Source: a virus
IMG/VR virus record: IMGVR_UViG_3300028025_001045
Span: 1 to 34,035 of that record
DNA length: 34,035 bases
Strand: one strand, 5' to 3'
The notes under the pieces were generated by a model that was given only the letters and a program-made list of their open reading frames with translations, made no database searches and was not told the DNA's origin. The translations under genes and the position numbers were made by a program. How positions within the stretch are numbered: position 1 is the stretch's first letter; the number at the start of each line of letters is the position of its first letter. Shown in pieces: positions 1 through 6,902 of the stretch.

Positions 1-1068
1 TGCCATCCTTGATGCTTGTATGCCGTCTTGTAATGACAGATTTGGAACAATTTTAAACGATTCTTTAGGTAATTTGTCAAAAATTTGCTCAATTATGCTC
101 TTTCCGCCACTTGCCAAAGTTTTAGCTTTAGCGTCATGCGGTAGCCAATGTGTGCCATATTCGTATGGTCGTTCTTTAATTTGGTTAGCATAATAAGGAA
201 TAGGTTGCCCATAAGCTTCGTGGTAGTCCAATACCCGTATCTCTCCATGTACGACCTGATACCACCAAATAGCTGTAGCATCGTTAAAGCCCAAGTCCCA
301 AGCCGTATGCACAGGAAACATGGGGTCGCACTCAACCTTATCAATACGCCCTGCATCGGTCAATAGTCGCATCTCTGTGCCGTAGATAGCCCCAATGATG
401 GCAGCTTCAAAGCTACATTCAAACTCTTGCTGATACTGGTCAATGGTCATAAGCTTTAATGCGTCATCCAGTTCTTCTTGGGCGATTATCTTGGTCTGAC
501 TTGCCCGTAAAGTCTTGCTATACCATTCATTTGGGTTTAGCGTGGCGTATTGGTATATGTCGTAAAAGGTATTGTGACCTTTAGGAGTACCAATAAACAC
601 CGCCCAACCCCGCCTATCAGATAGCAATGGGCGTATAACTTCACCCCATAAACTAGGCTTTGTGTCGGCCATTTCGTCAATAATTACGCCATCGAGGTAG
701 TTTCCACGCAAGCTGTCAGGCGAATCGCCACCAAATAGCCTTATGCGTGAGCCATTCATAAGCTCTACCCATAGTTCTGAGATGTTATGGTTGACCCGTA
801 CAGGCTCGGAATACCGCATTAAGTAATCCCAAGCAATAGACTTAGCCTGTGCGTAGTACGGGGCTATATAAGCGTACCTAGCGTTATCTTTACCTTCGTT
901 AATGGCTCGTAGCAATAAGTCGTTAATACACGCCACAGTCTTACCACAGCGTCTATGAGCAACAATCACAGCCCAACGCTGTTGTCTAGTGTGGAAATCC
1001 CAAAATACCTTGCGTGGCCAGTAATCTATTTCATGCTCTAGCTCGTCAGAGCAGATGGCATTTTCCAT
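1..1068 (-). CDS. terL: Terminase large subunit (3' end cut by window edge)
   Basis: This is the motor ATPase and nuclease that packages phage DNA into proheads. The reading frame is open through base 1, giving 356 residues with no stop, so the C-terminus lies outside the window. Visible motifs are a Walker A-like HRRCGKT near residues 37-45, a Walker B with catalytic acid (VIIDEMAD) near 127-134, and AWDLGFND near 256, which fits the first metal-binding Asp of the RNase H-like nuclease domain. The chosen ATG overlaps the small terminase gene by 31 bases with no clear ribosome site, suggesting translational coupling. The remaining nuclease acids would lie in or near the missing part. Confidence 0.95.
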   Translation of the reverse strand, partial: MENAICSDELEHEIDYWPRKVFWDFHTRQQRWAVIVAHRRCGKTVACINDLLLRAINEGKDNARYAYIAPYYAQAKSIAWDYLMRYSEPVRVNHNISELWVELMNGSRIRLFGGDSPDSLRGNYLDGVIIDEMADTKPSLWGEVIRPLLSDRRGWAVFIGTPKGHNTFYDIYQYATLNPNEWYSKTLRASQTKIIAQEELDDALKLMTIDQYQQEFECSFEAAIIGAIYGTEMRLLTDAGRIDKVECDPMFPVHTAWDLGFNDATAIWWYQVVHGEIRVLDYHEAYGQPIPYYANQIKERPYEYGTHWLPHDAKAKTLASGGKSIIEQIFDKLPKESFKIVPNLSLQDGIQASRMA

Positions 1069-1343
1069 GTAACTGTGTGCTTAATAGGTTGTTTTTGGTC
1101 GCCTGCCACTTCAGTACGGGCAAGTTTAGGCATTGTGTATTCAAGGGCTTTGAAATAAAGGTCTAACCGCTTGGCGGGGTCGTCTATCTCATTTAGCCAT
1201 GAATCAAGCTTATCTGCGTTGGCAGAGGTAAAGGCTGCAATGGCTTGTTTCACCTCAATGGTGACTTTATTAGACGCTCCTGTAGGCCTTCCAGCCCCTT
1301 CACGCTTACCGCCTTTGATAGATTTTGATTTTTTATCATCCAT
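1038..1343 (-). CDS. terS: Terminase small subunit-like DNA-binding protein
   Basis: A 101-residue protein directly upstream of and overlapping the large terminase, the classic terS position. The N-terminus is basic and glycine-rich (GGKREGAGRPTGASNK), a pattern common at the start of small terminase and related phage DNA-binding proteins, followed by a predicted helical segment. It would recognise packaging sites and recruit the large subunit. The call rests on position and the N-terminal pattern; no catalytic motif is expected. The start ATG has GGATAAGT upstream, a weak ribosome site. Confidence 0.75.
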   Translation of the reverse strand: MDDKKSKSIKGGKREGAGRPTGASNKVTIEVKQAIAAFTSANADKLDSWLNEIDDPAKRLDLYFKALEYTMPKLARTEVAGDQKQPIKHTVTWKMPSALTS

Positions 1344-1395
1344 ACTTATCCAAGTGATTGATTAAGTTAGGTTAATTCTACACTACAAACAATGC

Positions 1396-1548
1396 TTATG
1401 CCATGTCCTTTTGGAACTTATTAAAGTGTGTCAGTAAAGCAGCTTTACGCTTCATGCGTTTTTCTTCGTTAGCTTGTAGCTTGCTTGGCTTACCACCCTT
1501 CATTGAGAAGTCTAGCTTTTTTGGTTCTGATTGAGATTTAGTTTTCAT
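1396..1548 (-). CDS. Small basic phage protein, 50 aa
   Basis: The frame is open from 1602, but the internal ATG at 1548 has AAAGG upstream and begins 10 bases after the previous gene stops, so it is the better start. The product is highly charged and lysine-rich (for example KRMKRKAALL), with no membrane segment or cysteine. It sits in a run of small co-directional genes ahead of the terminase, where phages often carry short conserved proteins of unknown function. A nucleic acid-binding role is only a guess from charge. Confidence 0.6.
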   Translation of the reverse strand: MKTKSQSEPKKLDFSMKGGKPSKLQANEEKRMKRKAALLTHFNKFQKDMA

Positions 1549-1558
1549 TGCATAACCT

Positions 1559-1879
1559 TTATTTATTTGGAAAGTTAGGTGGTACGGAAAAATAGCGGTC
1601 ACCGAACTTCATTACTTGATAACCTCTATCTTGTTCGCCCTGTACACCCATTTGAAATGTAGGGTGTGCCGCACCTTTTAGCATCATGTAAGAGTTTTCA
1701 GGCAATCCATAATCCATGCGGTATTGCAAAGGTGTCGGGGCTACTGACCCCCAATGTCCTTTGTTTTCACCGCCTTCTTTCTGTGGTTGCATACCAGCAG
1801 CCATAGCAGTTGTATAGTCGTAATCAGCCCCATGCGGGTCAAAAAGTCTAAGCATGGCGGCTAACTTTTGGTTGACCAT
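1559..1879 (-). CDS. Conserved phage protein with GHWGS motif
   Basis: 106 residues, ATG at 1879 with AAGGAT a few bases upstream. The central GHWGSVAPTPLQ segment and the C-terminal part reading LKGAAHPTF...GYQV...RYFSVP resemble a short protein I recall next to terminase or portal genes in many environmental phages. The function is unknown; a virion or packaging accessory role is inferred only from position. The ATG overlaps the stop region of the gene upstream at 1879. Confidence 0.75.
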   Translation of the reverse strand: MVNQKLAAMLRLFDPHGADYDYTTAMAAGMQPQKEGGENKGHWGSVAPTPLQYRMDYGLPENSYMMLKGAAHPTFQMGVQGEQDRGYQVMKFGDRYFSVPPNFPNK

Positions 1880-2073
1880 TACATATCCTTCATTTTGTCG
1901 GTAAGCATTTGTTTTCTAGTCTTTTTGGGCGGTTTTGCCGTCTTAGCCGACTCAATAAAGTCTTGCTTGCTAGGAGCGTCTTTGCTACCAACCTTGTTCA
2001 TCTTTTCGCCTGAACCAGCTTTGATTCGCTCACGCTTGGCGTGGATGTTTGCGTATAGTCCTTGTTTAGCCAC
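1879..2073 (-). CDS. Small conserved phage protein (MAKQGLYANIHAKR type)
   Basis: 64 residues starting with GTG at 2073, preceded by a GAGGAG stretch. The opening AKQGLYANIHAKRERIKAGSGE is a strongly conserved signature I recognise from short proteins of many aquatic phages and prophages. It is very basic and lacks membrane segments. Function is not established. Its start overlaps the end of the next upstream gene by 8 bases, so the run 1396-2567 behaves as one operon. Confidence 0.8.
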   Translation of the reverse strand: MAKQGLYANIHAKRERIKAGSGEKMNKVGSKDAPSKQDFIESAKTAKPPKKTRKQMLTDKMKDM

Positions 2074-2368
2074 AGTTCCATCTCCTCATGCTTGCTTTTG
2101 CTCGTTCAGCGTTTTTGCTCTTAGCTACTACCCCACCCATTCTTGCACAAAAACTAGCTTTTCTACCTTTGTCGGCATCAGTCTTAGGATTTGGGGCGGG
2201 GGCTTTTAAATTGGCGTTGTTCTTACGATTGTAGGCTTCACGACCTTTGGCGGTCATTCCAGCCCCTTGGTCTGTTGGCAAGTAATTCTTACCTTTACCC
2301 GTTGTAGTCTTAGGTATTGGCTTATCGTGCTTATCCATTGCAGCACGAATTTGGTCTTGTCGGCTCAT
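2066..2368 (-). CDS. Conserved phage protein (DUF6321-like)
   Basis: 100 residues. The middle and C-terminal part, with MTAKGREAYNRKNNANLKAPAPNPKT and KASFCARMGG, matches the pattern I associate with DUF6321, a family of unknown function found in phages; the family name is from memory. The terminal region is rich in Arg and Lys. There is no good Shine-Dalgarno before the ATG at 2368, where an unusual TTCAAGA palindrome cluster sits instead. It usually occurs with the neighbouring small proteins, as here. Confidence 0.7.
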   Translation of the reverse strand: MSRQDQIRAAMDKHDKPIPKTTTGKGKNYLPTDQGAGMTAKGREAYNRKNNANLKAPAPNPKTDADKGRKASFCARMGGVVAKSKNAERAKASMRRWNCG

Positions 2369-2370
2369 AT

Positions 2371-2398
2371 TTCAAGAATTTTCAAGATTTTTCTTGAA
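2371..2398. repeat. TTCAAGA inverted-repeat cluster
   Basis: Three related octamers are packed in 28 bases: TTCAAGAA, TTCAAGAT and TTCTTGAA. On the minus strand the transcript can form a 7-bp stem (TTCAAGA/TCTTGAA) with an AAAA loop just before the ATG at 2368. It overlaps the end of the upstream small gene. It could be a hairpin controlling translation of the next gene or a protein site. There is no U-tract, so it is not a terminator. Confidence 0.45.
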
Positions 2399-2567
2399 TG
2401 TACCGAGCATAAGCATCTTCTAGCTTAGACTTACGGCTACCTTTGGCGTTTTCCCGTTGGACTGACAAAGCAATCGCTAGACTTTGTTTCTTAGACTTGC
2501 CTGATTGACGCTCTTTCTCGTAATTCTTCCCGATTGCTTCCTTACTACCTGATTTCATTAATGGCAT
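2382..2567 (-). CDS. Conserved small phage protein (DUF6496-like)
   Basis: 61 residues beginning MPLMKSGSKEAIGKNYEKE and continuing GKSKKQSLAIALSVQRENAKG. This G-S-K, then KQ.LAIAL pattern is the one I recall for DUF6496, a short phage family of unknown function; the name is from memory. AAGGAT precedes the ATG. It is basic and probably cytoplasmic. It belongs to the same small-gene run as its neighbours. Confidence 0.75.
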   Translation of the reverse strand: MPLMKSGSKEAIGKNYEKERQSGKSKKQSLAIALSVQRENAKGSRKSKLEDAYARYIQEKS

Positions 2568-2578
2568 GATTTATCCTT

Positions 2579-2935
2579 TTATTTCAAGAACTTAAGTTTG
2601 TAAGTCGTAGTGTTAATCAGGTCTGCAATCTCATCAATAATGTTCTGTAATTCAGAATCTTGCGGTAAATCTTGGCGAGCATCTGCCACAAAGTTTTGTA
2701 GGGATTCTAAGTATTTAAGTGGGTCTTTGGGTTGATGGTACACGCTTGGAAATGCGGTAAATTTGCCATATTTGCCCATGTAAGACTCGGCAAAGGTGTC
2801 TGTTAGTTCTACAATGCCATCGTAGTATTCAGCGAGTGCGCTGTGTTTAGAAAAACTGTCAGTAGACCAATGGAAAAAATGCGTGTTAGTCGCAGAATGT
2901 AGTAATGTAGCTACAAATAATGCACAATTTTCCAT
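2579..2935 (-). CDS. Dps/ferritin-like phage protein (DUF5856-like)
   Basis: 118 residues with AAGGAG before the ATG. The sequence runs LLHSATNTHFFHWSTDSF, then EYYDGIVELTDTFAESYMGKYG, a four-helix pattern similar to Dps-type starvation proteins where His and acidic residues bind iron. Phage members of this kind are known (DUF5856-like, from memory). It could sequester iron or protect DNA, or be a structural remnant. The helical pattern and the conserved H-x-x-H spacing are visible; ferroxidase activity is not shown. Confidence 0.65.
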   Translation of the reverse strand: MENCALFVATLLHSATNTHFFHWSTDSFSKHSALAEYYDGIVELTDTFAESYMGKYGKFTAFPSVYHQPKDPLKYLESLQNFVADARQDLPQDSELQNIIDEIADLINTTTYKLKFLK

Positions 2936-2950
2936 ACAAACTCCTTGTTT

Positions 2951-3247
2951 TTATTGATTATAATCGTATTTTGGGATTAATCCAATCACTCTTAATGCAG
3001 ATTCGGGGCTATCTACTCGGCTTAATGGCCCACCTTTCCACTTAGCAATAAACTTTAATTGTTCTGCGGTGAATTTAGCTTTAGCGTCACGCTTGACTTC
3101 CATCAAAATAGTTTCGCCATTAAAAGTTACCAGTAAATCGGGTATTCCTTTGCCGACTTTTGATAAGTCGTACACATCAGCACCAGCTTCTCGTAGCGTT
3201 TTAACGATTTCGGCTTGATTTGCGTCAGTTCTTCTTGCGTATGCCAT
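2951..3247 (-). CDS. VRR-NUC domain nuclease
   Basis: 98 residues. The core GKGIPDLLVTFNGETILMEVKRD carries the D...ExK signature of VRR-NUC, a small PD-(D/E)XK endonuclease family common in phages and proposed to act on Holliday junctions or branched DNA. It covers the full minimal domain. The gene is first on the leftward run and is divergent from the plus-strand gene at 3305. No Shine-Dalgarno is visible before its ATG, so it may be translated from a short or leaderless transcript. Confidence 0.85.
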   Translation of the reverse strand: MAYARRTDANQAEIVKTLREAGADVYDLSKVGKGIPDLLVTFNGETILMEVKRDAKAKFTAEQLKFIAKWKGGPLSRVDSPESALRVIGLIPKYDYNQ

Positions 3248-3304
3248 TGTTTTTTAACAGTAATCGGTTAATATATGCTAACTTTATCACGATTAGGGTC
3301 TTAT

Positions 3305-4336
3305 ATGACTAAAAATCAGTATGGTAACTACATAAGTGATGCCGAATTTATAGAGAAATGGCAAGCATATCCTAGCCCTACGGCATTAGCAGCTCATTTA
3401 AAAATTAATATTCGTGCTGTTATGAATCGTAGGCGGTCAATAGAGATTAGACACAACATAACACTAGAAACCGACCTTACTTACAAAAAAGAAAAAAGCC
3501 TAGAGTACATAGAAAAATCTAAGGCTGAAAGAACAAAACGCCAAGAATTGTTGCAAGAACGCCTAGATGCCACTACCCATAGCGTTAGACGGGGTATGGA
3601 GTTAGAAAAGGGTCGGGTTATTATCTTTTCAGATGCCCACTTTACAGAAGATACAACTACAGGGTTTAAAGCCTTAATCAAGTTTATTGAGCATTTCAAA
3701 CCCAAAGCCATTATCTGTAACGGAGATGCGTTTGACGGGGCTGTATTGAGCCGATTCCCAAAGATAAATTTTGACCGCCAACCTAGCGTGTTAGACGAAC
3801 TAAACTACTGTAAAACGCATTTAGATGCTATTGAAAAGGTTAGACCAGCAGGGTGTAGGCTAATATGGACTCTAGGTAATCATGATATGCGTTATGAGTC
3901 GGCTTTAGTAGCTCGTGCCCCTGAGTTTTCGGGGGTCGATGGATTTAACCTAAAGTACCATTTCCCCCATTGGGAAACCTGTTGGAGCTTTTGGGTTAAT
4001 GAGGATACTGTAATTAAACATAGGCATAAAGGCGGTAGGTACGCAGGCTATAACAATGTGCAAGCTAGTTTTAGTAATATCTTTACAGGGCATACCCATG
4101 TATTGACTCTTAGCCCTATATCAACCTTTGACCAAAAAACCTACTGGGGTGTGCAAACAGGTACTTTAGCCGACATCAATGCGGATAGCTTTAGCTATAC
4201 AGAAGATAACGCAAAAGATTGGCGACAAGGGTTTGTCATGGCTTCGTGGGAAAGAGGTCGGTTGTTAATGCCTGAAATGATTCAAGTTTGTGGGGAAAAC
4301 GAGGTAGAGTTTCGTGGTGAGATATTAGAAGTATGA
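3305..4336 (+). CDS. Calcineurin-like metallophosphoesterase with N-terminal HTH-like region
   Basis: 343 residues from the ATG at 3305, chosen over an upstream start at 3275 because AGGGT lies 7 bases before it. The metal-binding motifs of the family are all present in order: SDAH near residue 110, GDAFDG near 140, GNHD near 191 and GHTH near 262. The first 60 residues (a W-x-x-YPSPTALAAHLKI pattern) look like a helix-turn-helix. Phage relatives are usually called DNA repair exonuclease or phosphatase, but the substrate is unknown. It is translationally coupled by an ATGA overlap to the SprT-like gene, and the pair lies on the strand opposite its surroundings. Confidence 0.88.
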   Translation: MTKNQYGNYISDAEFIEKWQAYPSPTALAAHLKINIRAVMNRRRSIEIRHNITLETDLTYKKEKSLEYIEKSKAERTKRQELLQERLDATTHSVRRGMELEKGRVIIFSDAHFTEDTTTGFKALIKFIEHFKPKAIICNGDAFDGAVLSRFPKINFDRQPSVLDELNYCKTHLDAIEKVRPAGCRLIWTLGNHDMRYESALVARAPEFSGVDGFNLKYHFPHWETCWSFWVNEDTVIKHRHKGGRYAGYNNVQASFSNIFTGHTHVLTLSPISTFDQKTYWGVQTGTLADINADSFSYTEDNAKDWRQGFVMASWERGRLLMPEMIQVCGENEVEFRGEILEV

Positions 4337-4686
4337 AGATTACGCCTGAAATCTTATCTAATTTATATGGGTCATTTTGCTGTGCTTACCCATTCAGTAA
4401 GTGGGATATGCCTTTGCCCCAAGAGGTGAAATTTGAGATAACGCAAGATGTAGATGCGATGGGAACTTATTTGCTAGACACAGAAGAAGATTACCAGCAT
4501 TACATCACCATTTCGGCTGCTAGGTGTGCGTTTTGGGACACCATCTGTAGGACATTGGCCCATGAATGCGTCCATATGAGTTTTTATCGTCAAAAGGGCG
4601 ATAAATGGATGTCACATGGCAAAGAATTTCGTAGGCGTTGCCGTATGGTAGCTGAAGAATTTGGCTTTGACCCGCTAGAGTTGTAG
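4333..4686 (+). CDS. SprT-like zinc metalloprotease
   Basis: 117 residues. The HECVH at residues 77-81 fits the HExxH zinc-binding motif, and the following HGKEFRRRCRMVAEEFGFDP segment resembles the third-ligand helix of SprT-like proteases. In cells this family (SPRTN and relatives) cuts proteins crosslinked to DNA; here that role is inferred. It starts within the stop of the phosphoesterase gene (ATGA) and its end overlaps the convergent nuclease gene by 12 bases. Confidence 0.75.
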   Translation: MKITPEILSNLYGSFCCAYPFSKWDMPLPQEVKFEITQDVDAMGTYLLDTEEDYQHYITISAARCAFWDTICRTLAHECVHMSFYRQKGDKWMSHGKEFRRRCRMVAEEFGFDPLEL

Positions 4687-4947
4687 CCTAGCATTGACTA
4701 TACCTAGTAAGGTATCGAACTCAACTTCGTGGTATCTTTCAAAAGCCTTTGCTCCGAGTCCATGCACACCTGTAGCACCTCTGTGATGCTCGGTACATAA
4801 GGGGAGTATTGGTGCTTCTGACCGCTTTCCACCGAATCGTCTGACATGGTGAAGCTCTGCGGGGGTGTCATGGTAGCCCAAGTGGTAGCATAAGACGCAA
4901 CCAAGTCTTGCAATATCGTCATGGCGTTTTTTATCCTTTTTGTTCAT
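4675..4947 (-). CDS. HNH nuclease, P1 Ref-like
   Basis: 90 residues. CVLCYHLG, then ELHHVRRFGGKRSE, LCTEHHRGATGVHGLG and FERYHE form the Cys/His pattern of HNH-type nucleases related to phage P1 Ref (a RecA-dependent nuclease) and a widespread phage family. It lies in the recombination block with two other nuclease-like genes. A role in recombination or branched-DNA processing is inferred. It is convergent with, and overlaps by 12 bases, the SprT-like gene. Confidence 0.8.
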   Translation of the reverse strand: MNKKDKKRHDDIARLGCVLCYHLGYHDTPAELHHVRRFGGKRSEAPILPLCTEHHRGATGVHGLGAKAFERYHEVEFDTLLGIVNARLQL

Positions 4948-5329
4948 TAGCGTAGTCGTACCACATTAGATAGAAAGCCTTAAATTCGTCAACCCCGTTG
5001 CCTAGTTTAGTGCATCCAAAAGGTTGGACTTGCCAAAAGTTTTCTATAACTAAATGGTCATCTGTGTTGCCTTGCACAATAACGACTGTAAAGTTAGGTG
5101 TTTTAGCAAAGGCTTGCAATAGGCGTTTTTGACCCTCGCTAACCTTTTCATTGGGTCGTTTCCATTCCATCACCAAAAACTTACCATTACGCTCTGCAAT
5201 CCCATCTATGTTACTGGGGCAGAAGTTTTGGTTAGTTGGTATTAAGCCTTTGAACGCACCATAGTCTATATGGGTGGCGTAGGCATTACGCATTATCTTA
5301 TTGAATGTTTGCATCTTTTTGCAGTACAT
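4931..5329 (-). CDS. PD-(D/E)XK-like nuclease protein
   Basis: 132 residues. The segment NIDGIAERNGKFLVMEWKRP has the D...E-x-K arrangement of a PD-(D/E)XK nuclease core, followed by a helix (EGQKRLLQAFAK) and a strand-rich stretch as in that fold. It could be a Holliday-junction-type or repair nuclease. The start is uncertain: ATG 5329 has GAGG directly against it, and ATGs at 5314 and 5293 are alternatives. It overlaps the gene before it by 32 bases and the HNH gene by 17. Confidence 0.65.
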   Translation of the reverse strand: MYCKKMQTFNKIMRNAYATHIDYGAFKGLIPTNQNFCPSNIDGIAERNGKFLVMEWKRPNEKVSEGQKRLLQAFAKTPNFTVVIVQGNTDDHLVIENFWQVQPFGCTKLGNGVDEFKAFYLMWYDYANEQKG

Positions 5330-5465
5330 CCTCTAGTTCTTGGGCATAGTCAGTTATATCGCAACTAAGCAGATATGCTTCGGTATGGTCATTTTTAAGT
5401 TTAAGTTCATGCACTCGTTTAATGGTGCGGGTTAAGTCTAGGAATACTTCTGCAAATCCTCTCAT
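5298..5465 (-). CDS. Small hypothetical protein, 55 aa
   Basis: This short frame begins MRGFAEVFLDLTRTIKRV and ends before the nuclease start region. It is joined to the upstream gene by an ATGA overlap at 5462-5465, strong evidence of translational coupling, and it fills a gap that would otherwise be empty in a densely packed block. It appears helical and acidic at its C-terminus. No family is recognised. It overlaps the next gene by 32 bases if that gene starts at 5329. Confidence 0.6.
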   Translation of the reverse strand: MRGFAEVFLDLTRTIKRVHELKLKNDHTEAYLLSCDITDYAQELEDVLQKDANIQ

Positions 5466-5797
5466 CGGGTCAACCTTTCTAAGTTGCGGTTAGTGGCTTG
5501 TTCGCTTCTCCATGCTTCAAACTTCATTTGAGCAATAGATATTTCTAAGTTAAGCAATGCTTCTTTTGCGGTAAATTCGTCAATTAAATCGCAATGGTCT
5601 TGAAATTCCTGACTAGCGTAGGCTTCTCGTTCTTGACCGCCCAGCGATTGCTCTGAGCTTTTTTTCATCATTATTGATTTAACGCTGCTTTTAGATTCTT
5701 TTAAACCTGCAAGCCTGCCTTTGGCCCAACTGTATTCTTCTTTAATACTTTCTAATTTATCAAACACTTCTTGAATATTTATAACCATGTTTTCCAC
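5462..5797 (-). CDS. Conserved coiled-coil phage protein
   Basis: 111 residues (108 if it starts at the second Met). It is largely helical, with a central EREAYASQEFQDHCDLI and a C-terminal FEAWRSEQATNRNLERLTR. The QEREAYA and WR..QA.NR.(M/L)E patterns recur in small phage proteins near replication genes. I do not know its function; a single-stranded DNA-binding or replication accessory role is only suggested by context. It overlaps the upstream frame by 19 bases. Confidence 0.75.
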   Translation of the reverse strand: MENMVINIQEVFDKLESIKEEYSWAKGRLAGLKESKSSVKSIMMKKSSEQSLGGQEREAYASQEFQDHCDLIDEFTAKEALLNLEISIAQMKFEAWRSEQATNRNLERLTR

Positions 5798-6072
5798 TCC
5801 CCCTTGTTACCTTTTTTCCATTGGTCTGCAAAGCCTATTAGTAAATTACTATCAAGTTGGTATTTTGATAGGTATTCTCTAAACTTTGCTAACCCCCATT
5901 GACTACGCCATTTACATAACTGCCGTACTGCACATTGGTATTGATGCTCCCCATTGTTCTGCCATTGCTGTTGCGATTCCTTCAAAAGTTCTAGCCCTTT
6001 CTTTTTGGCGGTCTTTACCACCTTTGTTAAACCAATTACCAGCCACTTTAGTGCTTTGGCGTTCTTCAACAA
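5779..6072 (-). CDS. Hypothetical protein with uncertain start, overlapping methyltransferase
   Basis: The C-terminal 45 residues (CAVRQLCKWRSQWGLAKF ... KKGNKGEWKTWL) look like a real small protein. The first part overlaps the methyltransferase gene by about 160 bases and is lysine-rich, so the true start is probably further in; a TTG inside the overlap is a possible start and no internal ATG exists. I do not recognise the family with confidence. It is coupled to the next gene by a 19-base overlap. Confidence 0.5.
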   Translation of the reverse strand: MLKNAKALKWLVIGLTKVVKTAKKKGLELLKESQQQWQNNGEHQYQCAVRQLCKWRSQWGLAKFREYLSKYQLDSNLLIGFADQWKKGNKGEWKTWL

Positions 6073-6553
6073 TATTGGTGGGCACTAATTTTGGCAAATC
6101 TTTTAACCATAAACAAGTTCTTTTTTGCATTGGATGACCATATTCGTAAGGCTGAATTGTTTGCGAATATTGTGGCAAACCATATACCTTTGAAGGTATG
6201 GGATTTTCAATAGCTATCTTGGGTATGTTTGCGTTGTAAAGAGCCATAAAAAACTCTTTTGCAGCCAAACCTTTTATTAATCTTTCTTGGTTCAAAATAC
6301 CTTTTGGATATAAAAACCTAGCACCAGCATTAGATAAATAGGTGCAAGGTGGGTGGGCAATCATTAAATCCCAGCCATTATCAAGAATGTCTAGCACCGA
6401 ACCTTCGTAATGATTACCTTTGGTTTCAGTAGGCAATATGTCACAAGACCAAGCATCGTGGCCCAGTTGTGCAAAAGCATCTCTAACACGCCCCGAATAT
6501 TCACACGCAATTAGCACTTTCAATCTATTTCCATCCCCATTCGCATCATACAT
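5912..6553 (-). CDS. Minimal DNA cytosine methyltransferase-like protein
   Basis: 213 residues. ACEYSGRVRDAF at 16-27 is the AdoMet-binding motif I region, HPPC at 67-70 the PPC catalytic motif and ENP at 116-118 the motif VI-like signature, as in C5-cytosine methyltransferases. It is much shorter than typical enzymes (about 300-400 residues), with little room for a target recognition domain. It could methylate phage DNA against restriction, but target and activity are unknown. The ATG at 6553 overlaps the replication gene; a TTG at 6523 forming a TTGA overlap is an alternative start. Confidence 0.75.
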   Translation of the reverse strand: MYDANGDGNRLKVLIACEYSGRVRDAFAQLGHDAWSCDILPTETKGNHYEGSVLDILDNGWDLMIAHPPCTYLSNAGARFLYPKGILNQERLIKGLAAKEFFMALYNANIPKIAIENPIPSKVYGLPQYSQTIQPYEYGHPMQKRTCLWLKDLPKLVPTNIVEERQSTKVAGNWFNKGGKDRQKERARTFEGIATAMAEQWGASIPMCSTAVM

Positions 6554-6894
6554 TTCTTCTTTAAAGTATCGTAGCTATCGTACCCGTTACCCAGTATTCC
6601 TAGTTCACGAGCTTTGTTCTCAATACCTTGTTGGCTAAACATCCAAGACCTATCCACCTTTTCTTTGGCGGGGGTCATGTCTAAAACATCTTCCCATCGT
6701 GCAGCGTTTATCCACGATGCGGGGTACGGGATGTAGTCTATTTCGGTGCGTTTAAGTTGCCAATGTCTAAGGTGTTTAGGCAAGGCTTCTAAGGCTTCAC
6801 GCTTTTCAAGGTCAGTCAATCGTTTCCAAGCAATTTCAGCTTTTTTCTTTGCGACCTTTTTGGGCCAATTCATCCAAAACTTTTCAAAATCCAC
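6520..6894 (-). CDS. Replisome organizer / helicase loader-like protein
   Basis: 124 residues. It reads FEKFWMNWPKKVAKKKAEIAWKRL, then ALEALPKHLRHW and YIPYPASWINAARWED. This combination is the conserved C-terminal region of many phage replication initiation or helicase-loading proteins. Here it stands alone without an N-terminal winged-helix domain. The start is GTG at 6894, preceded by a G-run ribosome site (AGGGGG) as in the plus-strand early genes, which groups it with early expression. No polymerase or helicase gene is nearby, so host replication proteins are probably recruited. Confidence 0.8.
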   Translation of the reverse strand: MDFEKFWMNWPKKVAKKKAEIAWKRLTDLEKREALEALPKHLRHWQLKRTEIDYIPYPASWINAARWEDVLDMTPAKEKVDRSWMFSQQGIENKARELGILGNGYDSYDTLKKKCMMRMGMEID

Positions 6895-6902
6895 ACATCC
6901 CC

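Noticed and set aside
93-356. Minus-strand frame, 87 aa
   Set aside because: Out-of-frame shadow inside the terminase large subunit gene.
148-366. Plus-strand frame, 72 aa
   Set aside because: Shadow of the terminase large subunit on the other strand.
1868-2209. Plus-strand frame, 113 aa
   Set aside because: Antisense to two well-supported conserved minus-strand phage genes.
4704-4922. Minus-strand frame, 72 aa
   Set aside because: Wrong frame inside the HNH gene, whose Cys/His motifs fix the real frame.
5886-6137. Plus-strand frame, 83 aa
   Set aside because: Antisense to methyltransferase and its neighbour, with no ribosome site.
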